Shown piece by piece: positions 18,111 to 27,195 of a stretch of 64,000 nt of DNA. The notes beneath the pieces were generated by a model. That model did not search any database. It worked only from the letters and a program-made list of their open reading frames with translations, and had not been told where the DNA came from. Numbering within the stretch: position 1 is the stretch's first letter; each line of letters starts with the position of its first letter. The position numbers were made by a program, and so were the translations under genes. The stretch covers positions 696,358 to 760,357 of the forward strand of contig NZ_PDOG01000001.1 of assembly GCF_003202205.1 (NCBI RefSeq). The letters run 5' to 3'. This DNA is from Halomonas sp. LBP4 (lineage in GTDB: Bacteria; Pseudomonadota; Gammaproteobacteria; Pseudomonadales; Halomonadaceae).

Positions 18111-19607
18111 ATGTGCCCCCTGCGCATCGTCGTCGACCGTCTGGATGACTGGCAACCCTACTACCCTTCCGAGGACCTGATCGGTGCCGAGGACTTCCTT
18201 GCCCAGGATCACCGTCATCGCGATGCCGACGATCGGGACCGTACCACCCACGTGATCAACCTGAGCAGCGACCTCGACTACCTGGGCAGCGGCTACTATG
18301 TTTCGCTGCTGGCCCAGGCCCGTGGCCAGCGGGTGCTGCCGACGGTGGAGACGCTCAACGAACTGTCGCGCAAGGCACTGATCGACCTGCGGCTCGACAC
18401 CCTGGCCCCGCTGCTCGGCGACCTGGCCCGGCAGGGGTCCCTGGCCGGCGACAACCTGACCCTGCGGGTACTGTTCGGCGAATGCCGCGAGCCGGCGCTG
18501 GCCCGGCTCGCCCGCAAGCTGTTCGAACGCCTGCCCTGCCCGCTGCTCGAGGCGCGCCTGGTGCGCCGCCATGACCTCTGGCGGCTGGCGCGGCTCAGGC
18601 CGATCCGGCTGCGCGACCTCGCCGCCGAGGAGCAGGACCTCTTCGCCAAGGCGCTCAACCGCCACTCGCGCAAGGTGTGGCGGACGCCCAAGGCACGCCG
18701 CCGCTACCGCTTCGACCTGGCGATCCTGGTCGACCCGAACGAGGCCCTGCCGCCGAGCAACCGCAGTGCCCTCAAGGCGTTCATCCGGGCCGGTCGCCGG
18801 CTCGGCATCGACGTCTCGCTGATCACCCGCCGCGATGCCGGCCGCCTGGCCGAGTTCGACGGCCTGTTCATCCGTGAGACCACGGCCCTGGACCACCACA
18901 CCTACCGCCTGGCCCGGCAGGCGGAGCACGAGGGACTGGTGGTGATCGACGCCCCCCGCGACATCCTGCGCTGCACCAACAAGGTCTATCTGCATGCCCT
19001 GCTGCGTGCCCGCGGCGTGCCGGCCCCGGAGGGCGCCCTGCTCCAGCGTCGTGACCGCCGGCCGCTGGCCGAGCGGATCGCCGGCCTGTCGTTCCCGCTG
19101 GTGCTCAAGGTACCGGATGGCTCCTTCTCCCGGGGGGTGGTCAAGGTCGAGTCGCCCGCGCAACTCGAGCGCGAGGCCGCCCGGCTGTTCGATGCCTCGG
19201 CCCTGCTGCTGCTGCAGGAGTGGCTGCCCACCGACTACGACTGGCGCATCGGCGTGCTCGACGGCCGGGTGCTGTTCGCCAGCCGCTACTACATGGCCCG
19301 CGGGCACTGGCAGATCTATGACCACTCGGGCCCGAAGGTGAAGAGCGGAGGCTTCACCACCCATGACCCGACCGAGGTGCCGGCGGACGTCCTCAAGGCC
19401 GCGCTCAAGGCCACTCGCCTCATCGGCGACGGCTTCTATGGGGTCGACCTCAAGCAGGCCGGTGGGCGCGTGGTGGTGATCGAGGTCAACGACAACCCCA
19501 ACGTGGACGCCGGGGTCGAGGATGCGGTGCTCGGCCGCACGCTCTATGAGCAGATCATGGGCGTCTTTCTCGCCCGGATGGAGGCCCGGATTCGCGAGGG
19601 CGCCTGA
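18111..19607 (+). CDS. RimK-like ATP-grasp ligase with N-terminal RLAN-type domain
   Basis: 498 residues starting MCPLRIVVDRLDDWQPYYPS. The N-terminal 200 residues match the extension seen in long RimK-like proteins (SDLDYLGSGYYVSLLAQARGQRVLP). The ATP-grasp core runs from about 280: KVYLHALLRARGVPAPEG, FPLVLKVPDGSFSRGVVKV (ATP-binding lysine), LLLLQEWLPTDYDWRIGVLDG, and VVVIEVNDNPNVDAGVED with metal-binding E/N. Such enzymes ligate amino acids, typically glutamate, to a carboxylate. It is nearly twice the length of classical RimK (300 aa). The substrate is unknown. Confidence 0.88.
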   Translation: MCPLRIVVDRLDDWQPYYPSEDLIGAEDFLAQDHRHRDADDRDRTTHVINLSSDLDYLGSGYYVSLLAQARGQRVLPTVETLNELSRKALIDLRLDTLAPLLGDLARQGSLAGDNLTLRVLFGECREPALARLARKLFERLPCPLLEARLVRRHDLWRLARLRPIRLRDLAAEEQDLFAKALNRHSRKVWRTPKARRRYRFDLAILVDPNEALPPSNRSALKAFIRAGRRLGIDVSLITRRDAGRLAEFDGLFIRETTALDHHTYRLARQAEHEGLVVIDAPRDILRCTNKVYLHALLRARGVPAPEGALLQRRDRRPLAERIAGLSFPLVLKVPDGSFSRGVVKVESPAQLEREAARLFDASALLLLQEWLPTDYDWRIGVLDGRVLFASRYYMARGHWQIYDHSGPKVKSGGFTTHDPTEVPADVLKAALKATRLIGDGFYGVDLKQAGGRVVVIEVNDNPNVDAGVEDAVLGRTLYEQIMGVFLARMEARIREGA

Positions 19608-19704
19608 GCAGCGTCACCACGGCGGACGGTCCCGCGCGTCGGGCGTAGCCTCGCCCCCTGGAAAGTCATGCCACATCAGTACCTTGTGTCGCCTTCACCG
19701 CCCC

Positions 19705-19724
19705 CTGTTGCCGATCGGCAACAG
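19705..19724. promoter_or_regulatory. Perfect 20-bp palindrome, candidate activator or operator site
   Basis: CTGTTGCCGATCGGCAACAG reads the same on both strands. It lies about 140 bp upstream of the -24/-12 element, the distance at which enhancer-binding proteins of sigma54 promoters usually sit. The half-site TGTTGCC recurs at 19769-19775 and 19871-19877. Confidence 0.6.
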
Positions 19725-19861
19725 CCAACTCCCTGATCTGCAAGGCTCCTTCGATCTCGCGCCCGATCTGTTGCCTCACGGTGACGGATCGGGCGTTCCC
19801 GCGCGGCGACGCCATCCGAGCCTAGCCCCCAACCCACTGATTTAGAAGCCTCCTTGAAACC

Positions 19862-19876
19862 TGGCCTGATTGTTGC
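19862..19876 (+). promoter_or_regulatory. Sigma54-like -24/-12 promoter of the exopolysaccharide operon
   Basis: TGGC, exactly 7 bp, TTGC: the invariant GG and GC dinucleotides of RpoN promoters in the correct register, preceded by CC. It lacks the AC after TGGC. It is 121 bp upstream of the ugd start, and no other promoter of comparable quality was found. Confidence 0.5.
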
Positions 19877-19997
19877 CTGAGGGTAAGGTCGACGACTCAC
19901 GTTTTCGGCCCTTTCGCGTCACCGCTTGCCGGCAACCCCGGCGGCAGGCTGGCGTGGTGCACATGGAGCGGCCCAACAGCAAGGAGCAACGACGACC

Positions 19998-21344
19998 ATG
20001 AGGATTACCATCTTCGGTTCCGGTTATGTGGGGCTCGTGACGGGAGCCTGCCTGGCCGATGTCGGCCATGACGTCATCTGCGTCGACGTGGACGTGGCCA
20101 AGGTGGCCCGACTCGAGGCCGGCGAGGTGCCGATCTTCGAGCCCGGCCTGGAGAGCCTGATCCGCCAGAACCAGGCCGCCGGACGGCTACGCTTCACCAC
20201 CGATGCCGCCAAGGGTGTGGCGTTCGGCCTGCTCCAGTTCATCGCCGTGGGCACTCCCTCCGACGAGGACGGCAGCGCCGATCTGCGTCATGTGCTCAAG
20301 GTCGCCGAGACCATCGGCCGGCACATGACCGACTATCGCATCATCGTCGACAAGTCGACGGTACCGGTGGGGACGGCCAGCAAGGTGGAGCGCGTCATCG
20401 CCGCCGAACTCGACGGTCGCGGCGTCGAGCTGGAGTTCGATGTCTGCTCGAACCCCGAGTTCCTCAAGGAGGGGGCCGCCATCGAGGACTTCTCCCGTGG
20501 CTCCCGGATCGTGGTCGGGACCGAGTCGGAACGCGTCAGGCGCGCCATGCGCGAGTGCTACGGCCCCTATAACCGCCAGCAGGAAAAGCTGATGTTCATG
20601 GCGGTGCGCAGCGCCGAACTCACCAAGTATGCCGCCAACGCCATGCTCGCCACCAAGATCAGCTTCATCAACGAGATCGCCAACCTGGCCGAGCGCCTCG
20701 GCGCCGACGTCGAGGAGGTGCGCCACGGTATCGGCAGCGACCCGCGCATCGGCTACAGCTTCATCTATCCCGGCTGCGGCTACGGCGGCTCCTGCTTTCC
20801 CAAGGACGTCAAGGCGCTGGCCCACACCGCCGAGGCGGCCGGCTATCCGGCCGAGATGATCAATGCCGTGGAGCGCGTCAACGGCCGTCAGAAGGGCAAG
20901 CTGTTCGAGAAGCTCTGCGCGGCCTTCGACGGCCAGCTGGCCGGCAAGACCATCGCCCTCTGGGGGCTGGCCTTCAAGCCCAACACCGATGACATGCGCG
21001 AGGCGCCGAGCCGGGCGCTGATGGAGGCGTTGTGGGAGGCTGGCGCCCGGGTACAGGCCTTCGACCCCGAGGCAGCCGAGGAGTGTCGCCGGTTGTATGG
21101 CGAGCGTGACGACCTGGTCCTCGCCGAGCGCCGCGACGAGGCCCTGGAGGGTGCCCATGCTCTGGTCATCTGTACCGAGTGGAAGGCCTTCCGCACCGTC
21201 GACTTCGACCTGCTGCGCGAGACCCTGCTCGAGCCGGTGGTGGTCGACGGCCGCAACCTCTTCCATCCCGACAGCGTCAAGGCCGCCGGGCTCGGTTACT
21301 ACGCCATCGGCCGGGGCGACTCCGTGCGGCCCGTCCTGGCCTGA
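19998..21344 (+). CDS. ugd: UDP-glucose 6-dehydrogenase
   Basis: Oxidises UDP-glucose to UDP-glucuronate with two NAD+. The 448 residues start [20 protein letters not shown] after AAGGAG. Visible motifs: Rossmann [10 protein letters not shown] (7-16), NPEFLKEG (152-159) and the catalytic-Cys loop YGGSCFPKD (Cys 266). The phenylalanine in SCFPKD separates it from AlgD-type GDP-mannose dehydrogenases, which read SCLPKD; a GDP-mannose role is therefore unlikely though not excluded. It is the first gene of the operon and overlaps nothing; alg8-like follows after 9 bp. It supplies the probable sugar donor of the polymer. Confidence 0.92.
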   Translation: MRITIFGSGYVGLVTGACLADVGHDVICVDVDVAKVARLEAGEVPIFEPGLESLIRQNQAAGRLRFTTDAAKGVAFGLLQFIAVGTPSDEDGSADLRHVLKVAETIGRHMTDYRIIVDKSTVPVGTASKVERVIAAELDGRGVELEFDVCSNPEFLKEGAAIEDFSRGSRIVVGTESERVRRAMRECYGPYNRQQEKLMFMAVRSAELTKYAANAMLATKISFINEIANLAERLGADVEEVRHGIGSDPRIGYSFIYPGCGYGGSCFPKDVKALAHTAEAAGYPAEMINAVERVNGRQKGKLFEKLCAAFDGQLAGKTIALWGLAFKPNTDDMREAPSRALMEALWEAGARVQAFDPEAAEECRRLYGERDDLVLAERRDEALEGAHALVICTEWKAFRTVDFDLLRETLLEPVVVDGRNLFHPDSVKAAGLGYYAIGRGDSVRPVLA

Positions 21345-21353
21345 GGAGTCGAG

Positions 21354-23294
21354 ATGTCGAAACCGCCCCTTGATCGCGCCGTCGCCAGCCGGGTGACGGA
21401 GCTCACCGTCCTGGTGCTGATCCTGGCCATGCTGGTGGTGGTGATCGTCGAGCTGCCGCGGGAGGTCTTCGATGCCGAATCGAAGAGCTTCTTCTTCGCC
21501 ATCGGTGCCGTGGGCGCCTGGCGCTACTCCTGGTGGCTGGTCCAGGCCCTGCGTTCGGCGTGGTACAACCGCCGCCTCTTTCCGCGGCTGCGGGCCGAGG
21601 CCGATGCGGCCGCGGAGGTGTCGCGGCCGCCGGAGCTCTACGTGCTCTGCACCTCCTTCCGCATCGACCCGGAAGTGAACTTCCGGGTCTACGATGCCCT
21701 GGTGCGCGAGCTCGTCGACTATGGCGTGCCCACCACCCTCTTCGCCTCGATCTCGGACCGCACCGATGTCGATGTCATCACCCACGTCATGGACGACCAC
21801 GGCTGGCCCGGCAACGTCGAGGTGCGCTACATGTTCCAGAAGGGGGACGGCAAGCGCTCGGCCATGGCCGAGGTGCTGCGGGCGATCTCGCGTCGGCTGC
21901 CGGCACCCGGGGCGCTGCTGGTCTCCATGGACGGCGACATCCGCCTGGAACCCGGTACCCTGGAGCGTTCGCTGTCCTTCTTCCAGGCCGACCCGGACCT
22001 GGGGGCCCTGACCACCAACAACAGCGCCATCGTCACCGGTGGCGACGCCACCCGCGAGTGGTACGACCTGCGCTATGCCCAGCGCCACCTGGTGATGAGT
22101 TCGCTGTCGGTCTCCAACCGCTTGCTGGTGCTCACCGGCCGCTACAGCGCCTTCCGCGCCGACCTGGCGGTGCAGCCGGACTTCATCGACCTGGTCGAGA
22201 ACGACCAGGTCGAGCACTGGCGCTTCGGCCGCTTCAAGTTCCTCTCCGGCGACGACAAGTCGACCTGGTTCTGGCTGCTGAAGAACGGCTGGCGGATGCG
22301 CTACATCCCCGACGTCTACGTCTCGGGGTTCGAGGAGCTACCCGACCGGCGGCGCTTCTTCGCCTCGACCACCGACCTGATGCGGCGCTGGTACGGCAAC
22401 ATGCTGCGTACCAGCGACCGGGCCATCGCCCTGGGGCCCCGTCCCATGGGGATGTTCGCCTGGTGGAGCCTGGTCGACCAGCGGCTCTCCATGTGGACCA
22501 CCCTGATCGGGCCGACGGTGGCGCTCCTGGTCACGCTCTTCGTGCGCCCCTCGTTCATCTTCGCCTACCTGCTGTGGATCCTCTTCACCCGTGGCATCGC
22601 CACCCTGATCCTGGCCTGGCAGCGCGGGCGCTACAGCCTGCTGTGGATTCCGCTGATCTACTACAACCAGGTGTGGGGCGCGATCCTCAAGACCTATGTC
22701 AGCTTCCGCTTCAACCGCCAGAAGTGGTCGCGCCAGGGGATCTCCGCCGGCGAGCCCGGCGACCCGGTGGCGGCGCGCCGCCAGCGCCACATGGGGCATC
22801 TGCTGCACGGCTTCGCCTACGGCGTGCTGCTGTTCGTGCTGATCCTCACCACCGGCGTCCTCGCCCCGCCCGACCGCATGTCGCTCTCGATCGCCAGGGA
22901 CACGGGCGTCACGGGTTCCGAGACTCCCGAGAACGTCAACCGCTGGCTGTCGCAGGTCATCACCACCCTGCCCGACGGCGGCACCGTGCAGCTGCCTGCC
23001 GGCAGCTTCCGGGTGAACGAGGCCCTGCTCGATGCCCTGGAGAATGGCGAGACGATACGGGCCGAGCGCATCGACGGTGCCGACGGCACGCCGTCCACCA
23101 CCCTGGCCCTCAGTCCGGCGGTGGCCGCCCATATCGAGGGGCCGGATGGCGAGGCAATCGAAGACACGGCGTCCTGCACGCCCGAGACGAACTGCGCCCT
23201 GACCCTGGAGCAACGGCGCCTGCCCCTCGTCAACGTACGCCTGAGGGTCGAGGCCGACCCCATCATGGAGGCCGTGGCGACGGCCGGCCCTTGA
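21354..23294 (+). CDS. Alg8-like processive glycosyltransferase (GT2) with C-terminal periplasmic extension
   Basis: Inner-membrane polymerase. The 646 residues start MSKPPLDRAVASRVTELTVL after GAGGAG. An N-terminal membrane helix (16-34) and a second region (45-66) precede the cytosolic GT2 domain: LYVLCTSFRIDPEVNFRVYD (95-114), DGD at 193-195, WYDLRYAQRHLVM, SGDDKST (298-304) and RRWYGN (344-349) in place of QxxRW. Membrane helices follow (368-450, 486-503). Alg8 ends near 494 residues; here about 140 more lie outside the membrane, with two Cys in CTPETNC. The closest known relative is alginate polymerase Alg8. The sugar is inferred to be glucuronate from the linked ugd. Confidence 0.88.
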   Translation: MSKPPLDRAVASRVTELTVLVLILAMLVVVIVELPREVFDAESKSFFFAIGAVGAWRYSWWLVQALRSAWYNRRLFPRLRAEADAAAEVSRPPELYVLCTSFRIDPEVNFRVYDALVRELVDYGVPTTLFASISDRTDVDVITHVMDDHGWPGNVEVRYMFQKGDGKRSAMAEVLRAISRRLPAPGALLVSMDGDIRLEPGTLERSLSFFQADPDLGALTTNNSAIVTGGDATREWYDLRYAQRHLVMSSLSVSNRLLVLTGRYSAFRADLAVQPDFIDLVENDQVEHWRFGRFKFLSGDDKSTWFWLLKNGWRMRYIPDVYVSGFEELPDRRRFFASTTDLMRRWYGNMLRTSDRAIALGPRPMGMFAWWSLVDQRLSMWTTLIGPTVALLVTLFVRPSFIFAYLLWILFTRGIATLILAWQRGRYSLLWIPLIYYNQVWGAILKTYVSFRFNRQKWSRQGISAGEPGDPVAARRQRHMGHLLHGFAYGVLLFVLILTTGVLAPPDRMSLSIARDTGVTGSETPENVNRWLSQVITTLPDGGTVQLPAGSFRVNEALLDALENGETIRAERIDGADGTPSTTLALSPAVAAHIEGPDGEAIEDTASCTPETNCALTLEQRRLPLVNVRLRVEADPIMEAVATAGP

Positions 23295-23312
23295 GCAAGG
23301 AGACAACAACGG

Positions 23313-24863
23313 ATGGCTGACCATTATTCCGATCCCCGCGATCAGGACCGACACGAACCCACCCTGGGGGGCGCCCCCGACGACGACCGCTACCCGGCAT
23401 GGGGCGGGGTTCCCCATGACCGTGCCCGCCAGGCGAACGGCGACCGGATCCAGCATGAACGCCGTGACGAGCGGCGTCATATTCGTGTCTCGCCGCCCTT
23501 CCGGGTCAGGCTGGATGACGGCACCACCCTGACCGGGGCCGACGTGTCGCTGGGCGGCTTCGCCCTCTACAGCGACCGCGCCTTCCAGCCCGGCGAGACG
23601 GTCTCGGCGTCGCTGCTGATGATGGCCGGCCCCACCGAGCTGATCATCCCGCTGCGCGCCGAGTGTCGCCGTGCCGTGCCCGAGCCGAACGGTCGCGGCT
23701 ACAAGGCGGGGTTCGAGATCGTCGACATGGAGCCACCGCACCGGGAGCTGCTGCGCCAGGTGATCCGCAGTTGCCTGAGCGGACGCACCGCCAGTGTCGA
23801 GGCCCTGATGGCCGGCGAGGATCCCCAGACACCGCGCAAGCGCCAGGCCGGGGTCGCCAAGCCCTTGCCCTCGTCACGACCACCGCGCCCCATGCGCCGC
23901 TACGTGATCCTGTTCGGGGCCATCGGGGTGCTGGCGCTGGTGGCCGCCGCCACCGCCTATCGCAACTTCATGATGATCGAGCCGAGCTTCGCCGCGGTGA
24001 CCGCGCCACGCATCGATATCCGCGCCCCCGGTCCCGGCATCCTGGCGGCCCATGACCTCCAGGCCGGCGACCGGGTCGAGCGTGACCAGTTGCTCACCAA
24101 CGTCGAGAACAGCGACCTGGAGTCGGACCTGATCCTGGCCGATGCCGCCCAGCGCTACAACAACCGGCTGATCGAGAACCTCCAGGAGCACCTCGATGCC
24201 GGCGGCCAGGAGGTCAGCCTGGCCAACTCCGCCCAGCCGGCCAGTGGCGACACCCTCACCTTCGAGTCGGTCTCGCCGGAGATCGCCCGGGCCCGCATCG
24301 AGCAGTTCGAGACCGCCCGTGACTACGAGAGCTCACGCATCACCGCCCTGGAGGCGCGCAAGGCCAACAACGACATCTACAGTCCCTGCGACTGTCTGGT
24401 GGCCTGGGCACTGAGCAGCGCCGACGGCACCTACATCAACGAGAGCGAGCGGATCATGACGCTGATCCGTACCGGTGAGGACGACGTCCTGGTCGAGGCG
24501 CTGGTGCACATGAGCGACATCGATCGCATCGAACCCAACCAGCTGGCCTATATCGCCCTGCCCAATGCCACGGAACCGATCCGTGCCCGGGTACGCAACG
24601 TCGCCCTCGACGTGGAACGCCAGCCCCGTGCCGGCTTCCCCAGTTGGGTCCGCCAACAGCAGAACGTGGCCAGCGTGCTGCTGGTGCCCGAGCGCGACCT
24701 CCCGGCGGAGAGCGTCGGTCAGCCGGTGGACGTGCGCTTCACCGAGGCCCCGCTGCTGGGTGCCACCGCCGAATGGGTCTGGCAGGGAGCCCGCGCCGTG
24801 ATCCAGCTGGGTGATCGCATCTATCGCGCCGCCATGGAGGAAGACGACGGCGACACCGGCTGA
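23313..24863 (+). CDS. Alg44-like PilZ / membrane-fusion protein
   Basis: 516 residues starting MADHYSDPRDQDRHEPTLGG. The N-terminal cytosolic PilZ domain has both c-di-GMP motifs: RxxxR at R54-R58 (RRHIR) and DxSxxG at D77-G82 (DVSLGG). A membrane helix at 197-216 leads into a periplasmic HlyD-like part: a split lipoyl-like beta domain (RIDIRAPGPGILAAHDLQAGDRV), a helical hairpin, then NNDIYSPCDCLVAWAL and a beta-barrel. This is the layout of Alg44, which activates Alg8 on binding c-di-GMP and bridges the periplasm. It is 18 bp after the synthase gene, so one transcript. Confidence 0.9.
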   Translation: MADHYSDPRDQDRHEPTLGGAPDDDRYPAWGGVPHDRARQANGDRIQHERRDERRHIRVSPPFRVRLDDGTTLTGADVSLGGFALYSDRAFQPGETVSASLLMMAGPTELIIPLRAECRRAVPEPNGRGYKAGFEIVDMEPPHRELLRQVIRSCLSGRTASVEALMAGEDPQTPRKRQAGVAKPLPSSRPPRPMRRYVILFGAIGVLALVAAATAYRNFMMIEPSFAAVTAPRIDIRAPGPGILAAHDLQAGDRVERDQLLTNVENSDLESDLILADAAQRYNNRLIENLQEHLDAGGQEVSLANSAQPASGDTLTFESVSPEIARARIEQFETARDYESSRITALEARKANNDIYSPCDCLVAWALSSADGTYINESERIMTLIRTGEDDVLVEALVHMSDIDRIEPNQLAYIALPNATEPIRARVRNVALDVERQPRAGFPSWVRQQQNVASVLLVPERDLPAESVGQPVDVRFTEAPLLGATAEWVWQGARAVIQLGDRIYRAAMEEDDGDTG

Positions 24864-24932
24864 GGCGTCGCCACTCGATCAGACCCCGCGACGCCAGGCG
24901 TCGCGGGCGACCCTATCCAGCCAGGAGACACC

Positions 24933-25814
24933 ATGACCTTGGACGCTGCACCATTCGCCCGCCCCCTCACCGGCCTGCCGCTGGCCTTGCTGCTGATGGC
25001 CGTCACGCCCTGGACGGCGCAGGCCGACGATATCGACGAGGCCTCGCTGGGGATTCCCGGGGTCGAGGCGTGCTCGGCGCGCTACACCGAAATCGATGCC
25101 CCGCGCCCCAGCGCGGCCGGCAACGGCCATGACGCCATCCGCGAGGGCTTCGACACACGACGCCACTGGGGCACCAAGCAGAACGTGGACCGCCTGGGAG
25201 CCGACCAGACCGGCCTCGGCGAACCCGGCCTGCGGGTCCACTATCCCGCGGACACTTCCTCGCCGGGTGACGGAGAGAAGGGCGGCGCCGGTTTCTACAC
25301 CGAACCGGCGGCCCTGGCCGGCGCCGAACGCGCCTGCCTGACCTACCGGGTGCGCTTCGAGCCCGGCTTCGACTTCGTCAAGGGGGGCAAGCTGCCTGGC
25401 CTCTACGGCGGTGAGGCCCCCAGCGGCGGCGAGACCGCCGACGGCGAGAACGGCTTCTCCATGCGCCTGATGTGGCGCGAGCAGGGCCAGGGTGAGCTCT
25501 ACGAGTATGTGGTCGACCAGACAGGCACCTCGGTGGGCCGAGGCACCTGGACCTTCCCCAGCGGCCAGTGGGTGACCATCGAGCAGGAGATCGTGCTCAA
25601 CGACCCGGGGGAGAGCAATGGTCTGGCTCGGCTGTGGATCGACGGCCAACCGGTGCTCGAGCAACGCGACATCGTCTATCGCACCACGCCGGACCTGACC
25701 ATCGACGGCCTGATGTTCTCGACCTTCTTCGGCGGCAGCGGGAACGAGTGGCGCACGCCTCGGGACCAGTACGCGGATTTCGCCGCCTTCCGGCTCTATG
25801 TGCCGACGACCTGA
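24933..25814 (+). CDS. Secreted polysaccharide lyase, PL14-like
   Basis: 293 residues starting MTLDAAPFARPLTGLPLALL after CCAGGAGA. A signal peptide ends near AQA (31). The mature beta-jelly-roll carries FDFVKGGKLPGLYGG (about 149-163), NGFSMRLMWREQG, and the closing GLMFSTFFGGS, all typical of family PL14. PL14 members cleave alginate and, in the chlorovirus enzyme, glucuronate-containing glycans by beta-elimination. Two Cys (in EACSAR and ERACLTY) could form a disulphide. Its place inside a synthesis operon suggests it trims or releases the polymer, or clears periplasmic chains. The substrate is inferred only. Confidence 0.8.
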   Translation: MTLDAAPFARPLTGLPLALLLMAVTPWTAQADDIDEASLGIPGVEACSARYTEIDAPRPSAAGNGHDAIREGFDTRRHWGTKQNVDRLGADQTGLGEPGLRVHYPADTSSPGDGEKGGAGFYTEPAALAGAERACLTYRVRFEPGFDFVKGGKLPGLYGGEAPSGGETADGENGFSMRLMWREQGQGELYEYVVDQTGTSVGRGTWTFPSGQWVTIEQEIVLNDPGESNGLARLWIDGQPVLEQRDIVYRTTPDLTIDGLMFSTFFGGSGNEWRTPRDQYADFAAFRLYVPTT

Positions 25815-25835
25815 CGTCACCCGGTCTCGCCATCG

Positions 25836-25874
25836 ACGGTCCAGTGCCACCGTCCAGTTCCACCGTCCAGATCC
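25836..25874. repeat. 13-bp tandem repeat, three copies
   Basis: Three adjacent 13-mers of the form ACNGTCCAGNNCC in the 80-bp gap between the two lyase genes. They are imperfect copies with identical spacing. Confidence 0.7.
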
Positions 25875-25894
25875 AGCAGGGAGCGACCCCCACC

Positions 25895-27157
25895 ATGCCC
25901 CATGTCCGACGCCGAGCCCTCCTGTCGCGCTGCCCGAGCCCCGCGATCCTGGCGCTGCTGTTCGCCGGGTTCGCTGGCGTGGCCAGTGCCGACGAGAACG
26001 AGCTTCTCAGCCGGGAGGAGCGGGAAGCCCTGGACCTCTCGGCATACCGGGTCAACGAACCGGACGCCGGCTACTTCGACGTCGCCGCCCGCATGGCCGA
26101 GCTCGAGCAGACCGACAACTCCATCCTGCTGCAGGAGCTCGATGAGCTCTCCCAGGGGCCGAGCTGCCAGCAATTGCTGGAGTACGAGCCCATCACCACC
26201 CGGGTGCGAATCCCGGGCTACTACCCCAATCCGGAGGAGTGGGAACTCGCCTCGGAGCCGCTGTTCCGCTTCGAGGACAACGTCTCGATGCTGGCAGGCT
26301 CCTTCGTCGCCAGTGGCGATCCCTACTATGCCGAGTGCCTGATCCGCTTCCTGGACCACTGGGCCGAGTCCGAGGCGCTCACCGACTTCCACTACGACTC
26401 CATGCAACCCCAGGCCTGGTTCGCCACCGAGTCGATGCTGTTCGCCGCCGGCATGGCCTACGCCGTGGTGCGCCCCTACGTCGAGGGCCTGGAAGAGGAG
26501 CGCGAGCGCCTGGAAGCCTGGCTCAACGAGCTCGCCCACCTCCACGCCGACATCCCCGGCGACGCCGAGAACAGCTGCTGCAACAACCACTTCTATCGGC
26601 GTGCCCTCTACGGCAGCGTGATCGGCGTGCTCACCGAGGACGACGAGCTGTTCCGCTTCGGGGTCAGCGCCATCTATTCCGCCCTGCACGACATGACCGA
26701 CGACGGCGCCTTCCCGCTGGAGGTGAACCGTGGCCGACGCGCCACCCACTACCAGAACTATGCCCTGCTCTACCTGGTGACCAACATGCAGGTCATCTCC
26801 CGCCAGGGCTACGAGGAGATCTTCGACCTCGAGATCGAGGGCAAGACCCTCCGCGACGGCGTCGATTTCCTGTTCGAGATCCTCGAGGATCCGGCGGCGC
26901 TCGGCGACTATGCCCCCCTCGAGCAGTACACCGGTTTTCTCAAGGATCCCCAGTACTTCACCTGGATGGAGATCTACCAGACCCGCTACGACGACCCACG
27001 CATCGAGGATTTCGTGACCCGGGTGCGCCCCCTCTACAACCGCAGCGCCGGGGGCTACGCCACACTTTACTTCATGCCACCCGATGCCCAGACCCACGTC
27101 TTCCGGGACGAGGAACAGCGCCAGACCGAGGCCTTCCGCGGCCTGGGCCAGCAGTGA
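25895..27157 (+). CDS. Periplasmic alginate-lyase-family (AlgL/PL5-like) protein
   Basis: 420 residues starting MPHVRRRALLSRCPSPAILA; a signal peptide ends near residue 32. The all-alpha PL5 core retains every catalytic residue of AlgL: NH at 231-232 within CCNNHFYRRALYG, and R282 and Y289 in RRATHYQNYAL with AlgL spacing (R to Y, seven residues). In alginate producers AlgL degrades polymer that strays into the periplasm and is needed for export; PL5 also contains polyglucuronate-active enzymes. It is longer than AlgL (about 370 aa), mostly at the N-terminus. The substrate is unproven. Confidence 0.85.
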   Translation: MPHVRRRALLSRCPSPAILALLFAGFAGVASADENELLSREEREALDLSAYRVNEPDAGYFDVAARMAELEQTDNSILLQELDELSQGPSCQQLLEYEPITTRVRIPGYYPNPEEWELASEPLFRFEDNVSMLAGSFVASGDPYYAECLIRFLDHWAESEALTDFHYDSMQPQAWFATESMLFAAGMAYAVVRPYVEGLEEERERLEAWLNELAHLHADIPGDAENSCCNNHFYRRALYGSVIGVLTEDDELFRFGVSAIYSALHDMTDDGAFPLEVNRGRRATHYQNYALLYLVTNMQVISRQGYEEIFDLEIEGKTLRDGVDFLFEILEDPAALGDYAPLEQYTGFLKDPQYFTWMEIYQTRYDDPRIEDFVTRVRPLYNRSAGGYATLYFMPPDAQTHVFRDEEQRQTEAFRGLGQQ

Positions 27158-27195
27158 CGCCCGCGGTCGTCCCCCCGCTCAACGAGGAACCCTCC

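Larger units (their letters stand above)
19608..19997 (+). promoter_or_regulatory. Regulatory region upstream of the exopolysaccharide operon
   Basis: 390 bp without a gene, AT-richer than its flanks. Contents in order: a perfect 20-bp palindrome (19705-19724); an inverted repeat CGCCCGATC / GATCGGGCG with an 18-nt spacer (19760-19795); a sigma54-like -24/-12 element (19862-19876); then about 120 bp of leader. TGTTGCC occurs three times, once in each of these elements. AAGGAG precedes the ugd ATG. Confidence 0.6.

Noticed and set aside
19998-21344. Reading the first gene of the exopolysaccharide operon as algD (GDP-mannose dehydrogenase)
   Set aside because: The catalytic loop is GGSCFPKD, the UDP-glucose dehydrogenase form, not GGSCLPKD as in AlgD. 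The alginate-like context alone is not enough.
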